60,919 nucleotides of DNA from Candidatus Nitrospira nitrificans (GTDB lineage: Bacteria > Nitrospirota > Nitrospiria > Nitrospirales > Nitrospiraceae). Below are positions 51,858 through 59,629 of this stretch, in pieces. Where the stretch lies: positions 169,510-230,428 of the forward strand of contig NZ_CZPZ01000032.1 of the NCBI RefSeq assembly GCF_001458775.1. The letters are read 5' to 3'. The position numbers and the translations under genes are program-made. Each line of letters opens with the position of its first letter. The stretch's first letter is position 1. The notes beneath the pieces were generated by a model. That model was not told the DNA's origin, made no database searches, and saw nothing but the letters and a program-made list of their open reading frames with translations.

Positions 51858-52307
51858 ATGAACAGTTTAATTTCTTGCCGTGCAGCGTCAAAGGCCGATC
51901 TTCCCGAAATACTTCGTCTCTATGCGCAGCCTGATTTAGATGATGGGAAGGTGCTTTCTCTATCCGAGGCCGAGCGCATCTTCGAACGCATGGCGCGCTA
52001 CCCCGACTACACGATCTATGTAGCGGTTTGCGACGACCAAATCGTGGGCACGTTCGCTCTGCTTAGCATGGACAATTTGGGCCATTTAGGGACGCCGTCG
52101 GCTGTCATCGATGACGTGGCGGTCGATCCGGCTTGGCAGAATCGCGGCGTTGGAAACATGATGATCCGCTATGCACTCGAAGTGGCACGCCAAAAGGGTT
52201 GCTATAGGGCCGCGCTTTCCTCCAACCTAAAGCGTGAGCGCGCGCACGCTTTCTATGAGTCACTGGGCTTCGAGCGTCACGGGTACAGTTTTCGTATCAG
52301 CACCTAA
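51858..52307 (+). CDS. GNAT acetyltransferase
   Basis: 149 residues: RAASKADLPEILRLYAQPDLDD, IVGTFALLSMDNLGHLGTPSAVIDDVAVDPAWQNRGVGNMMIRYALEVARQKGC, with the acetyl-CoA loop QNRGVG, and HAFYESLGFERHGYSFRI. It begins four bases after the preceding GNAT stop, so the two are one operon. It belongs to the general GNAT group; the acceptor is unknown. Confidence 0.93.
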   Translation: MNSLISCRAASKADLPEILRLYAQPDLDDGKVLSLSEAERIFERMARYPDYTIYVAVCDDQIVGTFALLSMDNLGHLGTPSAVIDDVAVDPAWQNRGVGNMMIRYALEVARQKGCYRAALSSNLKRERAHAFYESLGFERHGYSFRIST

Positions 52308-52321
52308 CGCTCCGGCTGCTC

Positions 52322-52605
52322 GTGGATGGCGCGATGACATTGGTGAAACCGGAGATCGTTATCAAGGCGTCCATGGAGCTAGATACGCCGAGTCCGTGAT
52401 TGTCCCTCTGGGAATCGCTCTGTTGACAGATACCATTCTCTATCTGATTCCACGGACTGCGGTTCTCGGTGCCGTCCTGTTGACGGGCCATTTAGGCGGC
52501 GCCGCGGCTACCCATGTAAGCGCCGGACAAGACTGTTCGAAGTCTTCTTTCCCGTCCTGTTCGGCGCTGCGCGAACGCCCTCTCTTGCGGGGATTAGCCA
52601 GCACA
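52322..52605 (+). pseudogene. DoxX-family membrane protein, truncated and frameshifted
   Basis: The sequence VDGAMTLVKPEIVIKASMEL, then YAESVIVPLGIALLTDTILYLIPRTAVLGAVLLTGHLGGAAATHV and LFEVFFPVLFGA matches the central part of DoxX-like four-helix proteins. They lie in three different frames: the first shift is near 52382 and the second near 52532, each one base short. The N-terminal helix and the C-terminal end are missing. DoxX genes often travel with VOC and SRPBCC genes. Confidence 0.7.
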
Positions 52606-52684
52606 GCGACGAGGCAACTCGGTGACTATCCATGGGAGAAACTGGGCGTTGACATCTATATGACCAATGGATATGCTTTGATGC

Positions 52685-52942
52685 ATGAGGACGACAATTA
52701 ATCTACCCGACGACCTTATGACGCAGATCAAGAAACTGGCGGCGGCATCCCGCTCCACGGTGACCGGTCTCATTGAAGATACTCTGCGTGAGAGCTTGGC
52801 AAGGCGCCGTCGCTCGCGGCGTTCAGGACGAGTAACTTTGCCGACATATGGGAAGAAAGGACCGCTTCCTGGGGTGGATATCGACGATACCGCCTCCCTG
52901 CTCGATGTGATGGAGTCATCTGTTGATACTGCCCGACGTTAA
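52685..52942 (+). CDS. Ribbon-helix-helix antitoxin (VapB/CopG-like)
   Basis: 85 residues: MRTTINLPDDLMTQIKKLAAASRSTVTGLIEDTLRESL matches a ribbon-helix-helix domain (1-38), followed by a basic linker RRRRSRRSG and a C-terminal tail (GVDIDDTASLLDVMES) that would contact the toxin. The toxin start overlaps its end by 20 bases. Confidence 0.87.
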   Translation: MRTTINLPDDLMTQIKKLAAASRSTVTGLIEDTLRESLARRRRSRRSGRVTLPTYGKKGPLPGVDIDDTASLLDVMESSVDTARR

Positions 52943-53351
52943 TGTTCTCGTATATGCCCACCGGCACGATTCGGCGCGCCATTCAGATTACCGAGGTTGG
53001 CTGAACCAGATTCTCAGATCGGATGCGGCTTTCGGGATTTCGGATCTGGTACTGAGCGGGTTCCTCCGAATTGTGACCCATCCGCGAATCTTCGGCGATC
53101 CGACTCCTCTTAACGTCGCTATGGAATTTGCCGTGTCGGTACGTGAGCATCCCAACGCGGTGACATTGACGCCCGGCGAGCGACATTGGGAAATCTTCCA
53201 ACGCTTATGTCGTGAGGCGAATGCGAAGGGCAACCTCGTCGCCGATGCGTACTTGGCCGCTCTCGCCATTGAGACCGGTGCGGAGTGGATTACGACAGAC
53301 CGCGACTACGCGCGGTTTCCGGGTCTGCGGTGGAGACATCCTTTCAACTGA
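52923..53351 (+). CDS. PIN-domain ribonuclease toxin (VapC)
   Basis: 142 residues from a TTG start, preceded by GGAG seven bases upstream. Acidic active-site residues fit a PIN domain: LPDVNVLVYAHR (first Asp), SDLVLSGFLRI, NLVADAYLAALAIE (second Asp) and WITTDRDYARFPGL (third Asp). VapC toxins cut tRNA or rRNA. There is no ATG alternative in a sensible position. Confidence 0.9.
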   Translation: MILPDVNVLVYAHRHDSARHSDYRGWLNQILRSDAAFGISDLVLSGFLRIVTHPRIFGDPTPLNVAMEFAVSVREHPNAVTLTPGERHWEIFQRLCREANAKGNLVADAYLAALAIETGAEWITTDRDYARFPGLRWRHPFN

Positions 53352-53541
53352 TGCGACGGCATGCGGAGGAATTGATACAGGTTCACACCTTATCGCCTCA
53401 ATCAAGCCGACTACTCACAGCCGACATTCGGCCGCGCGCGCATGATTGCGAGGCATCGCAACGCCATTTTGGGAACTGACCTGGCCTCCACTCTTCAGCT
53501 GCATCCCGCTCCGCACCTGTCCGTTTGTCGATAAGACCCAT

Positions 53542-53572
53542 TTGACGCAAGCCGACCATTCTCGCTTACAAT
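53542..53572 (+). promoter_or_regulatory. Possible sigma-70 promoter of the histidine kinase gene
   Basis: TTGACG at 53542-53547 and TACAAT at 53567-53572 are 19 bases apart, slightly long (TTACAA at 53566 gives 18). It lies 56 bases before the kinase start; no other convincing promoter is visible between the VapC gene and the kinase. Confidence 0.5.
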
Positions 53573-53627
53573 AGACACGATCACACCCCGTTTTAGGTAA
53601 CCGTTCAAGGGCTGATCGGCGATCAGC

Positions 53628-55145
53628 ATGCGCATGAATGCTCAATTGAGAGAATACATCCTGCTCAGCTTCATGGCCCTGCTCCTGGCCGGACTCTTTT
53701 CTTTCGACATTTATTCGCCCACCGCCTTCGCCGACCATGAGTTTTATGTCATCGTCGTGTTGGTCGCTACGGCCTCGCGTTTTTCATGGATGCCGGCCAT
53801 AGCCGCTGGAGCAGGCACGATCCTCACCTTGGTGGGAGGGCTGGGGACTCCATGGTTTGCCTACTTGCCGCCGTGGATTCAGATGGGAAACAGATCGATT
53901 ACGATCGTCATCTTATGGGTTCTCGTGTGGTTTGCCTGGAAACGGCGACAGGCCGAGACGGCCCTGCAGAAGGCAAACGATGATCTCGAACGCAAGGTCG
54001 CGGCGAGAACCCAGGAACTCGCCACCCTCAATCAAACCTTGGTCATGGAGATCACAGAACACATTCAGACCGAACAAGCGCTGCGCCTATCACAAGGTCG
54101 GCTGGCCGGCATCCTTGACATCGCCGAGGACGCCATCATCGTCACCGAACATGACCGCTCGATCACGCTCTTCAACCAAGGGGCGGTGAAACTGTTCGGT
54201 TATGATCCGGGCGAGGTGCTGGGGAAACCGATCGACCTGCTGCTTCCCAAACGATTTCAGATCGATCATACAGACCAGATTAATATGCTCGCCCAAGTGC
54301 TTGATTCCGCTCCTCACATGGCGCAACGGCATGAAGTCTTCGGCATGAAGCGGGATGGAAGTGAGTTCCCCGCCGAGGCGAGCATTTCACGGCTGAGCGT
54401 GGGCGAGCGATCCACTTTTACCGTAATCGTCCGAGACATCACGGAGCGCCTGAGGAAAGAGCAGCAACTTCAATCGTTGACCGCACAATTGATGATGGCG
54501 CAAGAAGAAGAACGTCGGCGCATCGCCCGGGAGCTCCACGACGACATCAATCAACGGCTGGCCTTGGCGGTCATTGAAATCGGGACCATGTTGTCCGACC
54601 CGTCGACGATGACCAGCGAAGCCATCCAAGCGATGGCTCGACGGCTGGCGAGAATCTCCGACGATGTCCGTCGCATGGCCTACCAATTTCATTCCTCCAT
54701 CCTCGACGACCTCGGTCTGCCCGCGGCGCTCAAACACATGGCAACTGAATGGTCGGCCAAGACGGGAATCAAAATGGTGCTCGTGCAGCAAGAGATAGTT
54801 GATGATTCCTTGTCACGCGACATTGCCTCTTGCCTCTATCGGGTGACACAGGAAAGTCTTGCCAACGTCATGAAACATGCCCACGCGAGTCGTGTCGAGC
54901 TCGAATTGACCTGCGACGAGCAAGAGATTACGCTGTCGATCTACGATACCGGTGTCGGATTCGATCTCAAGGAGATTCAGGCTCGTCATCCCGGGTTGGG
55001 TCTTGTGAACATGCAGGAGAGAGTCAGATCCGTGCGAGGCCGATTCGACATTCAGTCGGAGCCGGGCCAAGGCACACATATTACTGTGCAGATTCCACTC
55101 TCAGGAGCGCCACATGAAGAAGCCGCGAGTTCTTTTGGCCGATGA
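53628..55145 (+). CDS. Membrane-bound NarL-type sensor histidine kinase
   Basis: 505 residues. Three or four N-terminal membrane helices (about 10-25, 40-75, 85-100) are followed by a coiled coil (ALQKANDDLERKVAARTQELATLNQTL), one PAS domain (about 155-280, RLAGILDIAEDAIIVTEHDRSI), a HisKA_3 dimerisation domain with EEERRRIARELHDDINQRL (phosphoacceptor His) and a HATPase (about 400-495: ESLANVMKHAHAS, YDTGVGFD, GLGLVNMQERV). Its end overlaps the response regulator by 32 bases. It directly precedes nxrA. Confidence 0.93.
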   Translation: MRMNAQLREYILLSFMALLLAGLFSFDIYSPTAFADHEFYVIVVLVATASRFSWMPAIAAGAGTILTLVGGLGTPWFAYLPPWIQMGNRSITIVILWVLVWFAWKRRQAETALQKANDDLERKVAARTQELATLNQTLVMEITEHIQTEQALRLSQGRLAGILDIAEDAIIVTEHDRSITLFNQGAVKLFGYDPGEVLGKPIDLLLPKRFQIDHTDQINMLAQVLDSAPHMAQRHEVFGMKRDGSEFPAEASISRLSVGERSTFTVIVRDITERLRKEQQLQSLTAQLMMAQEEERRRIARELHDDINQRLALAVIEIGTMLSDPSTMTSEAIQAMARRLARISDDVRRMAYQFHSSILDDLGLPAALKHMATEWSAKTGIKMVLVQQEIVDDSLSRDIASCLYRVTQESLANVMKHAHASRVELELTCDEQEITLSIYDTGVGFDLKEIQARHPGLGLVNMQERVRSVRGRFDIQSEPGQGTHITVQIPLSGAPHEEAASSFGR

Positions 55146-55758
55146 CCATACCTTCGTCCTTGAAGGATTCAAGAAGTTGCTGGAAGGACATTGTGAATTG
55201 GTGGGGGCCGTCGAGGACGGTCGCGCCCTCATCGCCGCCGCTGTAGAGCTCCAGCCACAGATCGTCATATTGGACATTTCGATGCCTCGGCTGAACGGCA
55301 TCGAGGCGGCGAAGAAGCTCAAGAAGCAGTCGCCCGAAGTGAAACTGATCTTCGTCACAATGCACGCAGAAACGGTGTATGTCAACGAGGCCTTCAGAGC
55401 AGGGGCCTCAGGCTATTTGTTGAAACAATCGGCCGCCACGGAATTGGCGCAGGCGGTTCAGTCGGTAATGAACGGCGATTTTTACGTGACCCCGCTCATT
55501 ACGCGAGATGTCGTCACGTCCTTCCTTAAACCGGAGCAATCCCGTTCAGCCACGATGGACGACTTGACGACCAGGCAGCGCGAAATTCTACAACTGGTTG
55601 CCGAGGGGTTCTCCGCGAAAGAAATCGCTCACCAGTTGAAGATTTCACATCGAACCGTCGAATTTCACAAAGCCAAGATCATGGAGCAACTCCATCTCCA
55701 CACGACCATCGACCTTGTCAAATATGCCTTGGCCCAAGGCCTTGTCACGTCACCATGA
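55114..55758 (+). CDS. NarL/FixJ-type response regulator
   Basis: 214 residues. The receiver domain (about 4-120) has the acidic pair DD at 10-11, the phosphoacceptor Asp54 in VILDISMPRLNG and the switch Thr and Lys in FVTMHAET and LLKQS. The LuxR-type helix-turn-helix (about 148-210) reads LTTRQREILQLVAEGFSAKEIAHQLKISHRTVEFHKAKIMEQL. Coupled to the kinase by a 32-base overlap. The regulon is not known; nxrAB begins 327 bases downstream. Confidence 0.94.
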   Translation: MKKPRVLLADDHTFVLEGFKKLLEGHCELVGAVEDGRALIAAAVELQPQIVILDISMPRLNGIEAAKKLKKQSPEVKLIFVTMHAETVYVNEAFRAGASGYLLKQSAATELAQAVQSVMNGDFYVTPLITRDVVTSFLKPEQSRSATMDDLTTRQREILQLVAEGFSAKEIAHQLKISHRTVEFHKAKIMEQLHLHTTIDLVKYALAQGLVTSP

Positions 55759-56085
55759 CGGCTTTGGGAACTATACGGTAGCCGTTCCGCAAAAACCACG
55801 TAGTTTTCACAGGTCCAGCCGGTAGTCTTCCGCGCTCTCTTCCGATGCTGACTTCGCTATTATGCGTCCCCGATGCATGCCCGCACGTCGATATGTCGTA
55901 CGCTCTGCCTTGATGGCGTGGGGAAAAGCCGACCCGACAACCCAAAATCTTTGAGCGATATAGACAGCGGCTGCCGGCGTGAATGCACGGCAGTTGTCTC
56001 CGCTGTCACACGGGAACTGACATGAGCCTAGGTCTAGGAAGGAAGAGAATTCAGATCTCTATACTGAAACAGGGAGGTTCACCAT
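55759..56085. promoter_or_regulatory. nxrA upstream region with a small palindrome
   Basis: This 327-base gap has no gene. CCTAGGTCTAGG (56027-56038) is a perfect palindrome with a two-base centre and lies 48-59 bases before nxrA. TATACT is at 56060-56065 but too close to the start codon to be a sensible -10 given AGGGAGG at 56071. The promoter could not be placed. Confidence 0.45.
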
Positions 56086-59000
56086 ATGCTTGTCTCGCGT
56101 AGACAATTCATGAAAGCCACTGCGGGGACCATCGCCGCCGCAGCCGTGGCGGATAAAGTCTTGGCATTGACGGCGCTCCAGCCGGTCATCGAGGTCGGCA
56201 ACCCCTTAGGGGAGTATCCCGACCGATCCTGGGAGCGGGTGTATCACGACCAATATCGGTACGATTCGTCTTTTACATGGGTCTGCTCCCCGAATGACAC
56301 GCACGCCTGTCGCATTCGAGCCTTCGTTCGGAACGGCGTGGTCATGCGGGTCGAGCAGAACTACGACCACCAGACCTATGAAGATCTGTATGGAAACCGG
56401 GGCACGTTCGCTCACAACCCGCGTATGTGTCTGAAAGGATTCACCTTCCACCGGCGAGTGTACGGGCCCTACCGATTGAAGGGGCCTTTGATGCGGAAGG
56501 GGTGGAAACAATGGGCCGACGACGGATCCCCGGAGTTAACCCCCGAAGCCAAGCGCAAATATAAGTTTGACAGTCGTTTTTTAGACGATATGCTTCGCGT
56601 TTCCTGGGATACGGCCTTTACCTATGCCGCCAAGGCCATGATTGTGATTGCCACGCGGTATAGTGGCGAGGCCGGCGCGCGACGCCTTCGCGAGCAGGGT
56701 TATGCGCCGGAGATGATTGAAATGATGAAGGGCGCTGGAGTGCGCTGCTTCAAGCACCGGGCAGGCATGCCCATTCTCGGGTTCATCGGCAAACACTCCA
56801 ACACCCGTTTCAACAACAGCGTCCTGCCGTTGCTGGATACATGGATACGCAAGGTCGGGCCGGACCAAGCGCAAGGCGGTCGGTATTGGAACAATTACAC
56901 CTGGCATGGGGACCAAGATCCCTCACAGCCGTTTTGGAACGGCACGCAAAACTGCGACGTTGACTTGAGCGATATGCGCTTCACGAAGTTCAACACGAGC
57001 TGGGGCAAGAATTTCGTCGAGAACAAGATGCCGGAAGCGCACTGGAAGCTCGAATCGATCGAGCGCGGCGCGCGCATCGCGGTGATCACTCCGGAGTACA
57101 ATCCGACGGCCCAGCGAGCCGACTACTGGATTCCCCTTCGCCCGCAATCGGACGGGGCGTTGTTCCTCGGGGCCTGCAAAATCATTCTCGATGAGAACAT
57201 GCAGGACATCGACTATCTCAAGCAGTTCACGGATATGCCCCTGTTGGTCCGCACGGATACTCTCCAGTATCTGGACCCACGGGATGTGATCCAGGATTAT
57301 AAATTCCCTGATTTCTCACACAGTTATTCCGGCCGGATCCAAGCGTTGAAGCCGGAATACATCGAACGGCTAGGCGGTTTCATGGTGTGGGACATGGCCA
57401 AGAAGCAGGCCGTCCCGCTTCATCGTGAGCAGGTCGGCTGGCATTTCGATAAGAGCGGGATTGAGCCGGCCTTGACGGGTACCTATCGAGTCAAGCTGCT
57501 GAACGGACGCGAAATCGACGCGCTGCCCATCTACCAGCTGTACCTGATCCACCTCCAAGACTACGATCTCGATACCACGCATCAGATCACCCGCTCTCCC
57601 AAGGATCTCCTGGTCCGCTGGGCGCGCGACTCGGGCACCATTAAACCAGCCGCGATCCACAACGGCGAAGGAGTCTGTCACTATTTCCATATGACGGCGA
57701 ACGGGCGGGCGGCTGCCCTTGTCCTGACCTTGACCGGCAATATCGGCAAGTTCGGCTCCGGTTGCCATACCTGGTCCGGCAATTACAAGGTGGGAATTTG
57801 GAATGCGACGCCCTGGTCTGGCGTCGGTGGCGGCGTACACTTATCGGAAGATCCCTGGCACATCAATTTGGACGCCAATGCCCATGGGAAAGAAATCAAG
57901 TACAGGAACTACTATTACGGCGAAGAGCCTGCGTACTGGAATCACGGGGATACCGCGTTGATTGTCAATACGCCGAAGTATGGACGCAAGGTCTTCACCG
58001 GCAAGACCCACATGCCGACGCCGAGCAAGTTCCGTTGGGTCGTCAACGTCAACCTGTTGAACAACGCCAAGCACCATTACGATATGGTGCGGAACGTCGA
58101 CCCCAACATCGAATGTCTCATCACCCAGGACATCGAAATGACGTCCGACGTCAACCACGCCGACATCGCCTTTGCCGTGAACTCCTGGATGGAATTCACC
58201 TATCCGGAAATGACGGCCACCGTGTCGAATCCGTGGGTGCAGATTTGGAAGGGTGGGATCAGGCCGCTGTACGACACGCGGAACGATGCAGATACGTTTG
58301 CGGGGGTGGCGGCAAAACTCGCCGAGATCACGGGCGAGAAACGAATGAGAGACGTCTTCCACTTTGTCTATGAGAATCGCGTGGACGTGTATGCACAACG
58401 CCTCCTTGACGCATCCAGCACGTTTTACGGCTACAGTGCCGATGTGCTCTTGAAGTCGGAAAAGGGCTGGATGGTGATGGTCAGGACCTATCCGCGACAT
58501 CCACTCTGGGAGGAGACCAACGAGTCGAAGCCGATGTGGACCAGATCAGGGCGCATCGAGAGCTATCGTATCGAACCGGAAGCCATCGAGTACGGCGAAA
58601 ACTTTATCTCCCATCGGGAAGGTCCGGAGGCGACGCCCTACTTGCCGAACGCGATCTTCACGACGAACCCCTACGTTCGGCCGGACGACTATGGCATTCC
58701 GATTGCGGCCCAACATCACGACGACAAAATGATTAGGAACATCAAGCTTGCGTGGCAGGAAATCAAACGCCACAGCAATCCCTTGTGGGAGAAGGGGTAC
58801 CAGTTCTACTGCGTGACCCCGAAAACGCGCCATCGCGTGCACAGTCAGTGGTCGGTGAACGACTGGGTGCAGATTTACGAGTCCAACTTCGGCGATCCGT
58901 ACCGGATGGACAAGCGAACGCCGGGGGTCGGCGAACATCAGGTGCATATCAATCCTCAAGCGGCCAAAGATCGTGGGATCAACGACGGGGACTATGTCTA

Positions 59001-59523
59001 CATCGACGGGAATCCGGTGGACCGGCCTTACCGCGGGTGGAAACCCAGCGATCCCTACTACAAGGTCGCGCGGTTGATGATTCGCGCGAAGTACAATCCG
59101 GCCTATCCGTACCACGTCACGATGGCCAAGCATGCGCCCTATGTGTCGACCGCGAAGTCCGTCAAGGGCCATGAAACCCGGCCGGATGGGCGCGCGATCG
59201 CGATCGACACCGGGTATCAGTCGAACTTCCGGTATGGCGCGCAGCAGTCCTTTACGCGCAGCTGGCTGATGCCGATGCATCAAACCGACTCGCTCCCCGG
59301 TAAATCTGCAAACGGGCTGAAGTTTAAGTGGGGGTTTGAAATCGATCACCACGCGGTCAATACGGTGCCGAAGGAATGTCTCATCCGGATCACCAAGGCG
59401 GAAGACGGCGGCATCGGGGCCCGTGGGCCGTGGGAACCGGTCCGGACGGGGTTCACGCCGGGGCAAGAAAACGAGTTCATGATCAAGTGGCTCAAGGGCG
59501 AACATATCAAGATTAAAGTCTGA
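56086..59523 (+). CDS. nxrA: Nitrite oxidoreductase alpha subunit
   Basis: 1,145 residues of a type II DMSO-reductase-family molybdopterin enzyme. A twin-arginine signal (SRRQFMK at 4-10) shows export of the folded enzyme. FS0 iron-sulphur ligands are candidates Cys67, His73, Cys75 and Cys115 (WVCSPNDTHACRI, PRMCLKG). The Mo-ligand Asp is probably Asp296 in SDMRFTKFNTSWG, which aligns by eye with the equivalent Asp of NarG. It oxidises nitrite to nitrate in the periplasm with NxrB. AGGGAGG at 56071 precedes the ATG by eight bases. Confidence 0.96.
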   Translation: MLVSRRQFMKATAGTIAAAAVADKVLALTALQPVIEVGNPLGEYPDRSWERVYHDQYRYDSSFTWVCSPNDTHACRIRAFVRNGVVMRVEQNYDHQTYEDLYGNRGTFAHNPRMCLKGFTFHRRVYGPYRLKGPLMRKGWKQWADDGSPELTPEAKRKYKFDSRFLDDMLRVSWDTAFTYAAKAMIVIATRYSGEAGARRLREQGYAPEMIEMMKGAGVRCFKHRAGMPILGFIGKHSNTRFNNSVLPLLDTWIRKVGPDQAQGGRYWNNYTWHGDQDPSQPFWNGTQNCDVDLSDMRFTKFNTSWGKNFVENKMPEAHWKLESIERGARIAVITPEYNPTAQRADYWIPLRPQSDGALFLGACKIILDENMQDIDYLKQFTDMPLLVRTDTLQYLDPRDVIQDYKFPDFSHSYSGRIQALKPEYIERLGGFMVWDMAKKQAVPLHREQVGWHFDKSGIEPALTGTYRVKLLNGREIDALPIYQLYLIHLQDYDLDTTHQITRSPKDLLVRWARDSGTIKPAAIHNGEGVCHYFHMTANGRAAALVLTLTGNIGKFGSGCHTWSGNYKVGIWNATPWSGVGGGVHLSEDPWHINLDANAHGKEIKYRNYYYGEEPAYWNHGDTALIVNTPKYGRKVFTGKTHMPTPSKFRWVVNVNLLNNAKHHYDMVRNVDPNIECLITQDIEMTSDVNHADIAFAVNSWMEFTYPEMTATVSNPWVQIWKGGIRPLYDTRNDADTFAGVAAKLAEITGEKRMRDVFHFVYENRVDVYAQRLLDASSTFYGYSADVLLKSEKGWMVMVRTYPRHPLWEETNESKPMWTRSGRIESYRIEPEAIEYGENFISHREGPEATPYLPNAIFTTNPYVRPDDYGIPIAAQHHDDKMIRNIKLAWQEIKRHSNPLWEKGYQFYCVTPKTRHRVHSQWSVNDWVQIYESNFGDPYRMDKRTPGVGEHQVHINPQAAKDRGINDGDYVYIDGNPVDRPYRGWKPSDPYYKVARLMIRAKYNPAYPYHVTMAKHAPYVSTAKSVKGHETRPDGRAIAIDTGYQSNFRYGAQQSFTRSWLMPMHQTDSLPGKSANGLKFKWGFEIDHHAVNTVPKECLIRITKAEDGGIGARGPWEPVRTGFTPGQENEFMIKWLKGEHIKIKV

Positions 59524-59529
59524 GGAAGA

Positions 59530-59585
59530 CGTGAACCGTGAGGCGTGAACCGTGAAGCGCAGGAGTGGGTCTCCAACGGTTCACG
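59530..59585. repeat. Direct and inverted repeats between nxrA and nxrB
   Basis: CGTGAACCGTGA is repeated at 59530-59541 and 59544-59555. CGTGAACCGT (59544-59553) and ACGGTTCACG (59576-59585) are perfect 10-base arms around a 22-base loop. No T run follows, so this may be a processing or stability hairpin rather than a terminator. nxrB begins 44 bases after it. Confidence 0.7.
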
Positions 59586-59629
59586 ATTCACGCGTAACGA
59601 ATAACGGTTGCGACTGAAAGGAGCACACG

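Noticed and set aside
56050-56070. TTCAG...CTGAA palindrome before nxrA as an operator
   Set aside because: The arms are only five bases with a nine-base centre, and the match is weak. CCTAGGTCTAGG is the better candidate.
58546-59505. 319-residue minus-strand open frame
   Set aside because: It is antisense to nxrA. The composition is typical of a shadow opposite a well-conserved gene.
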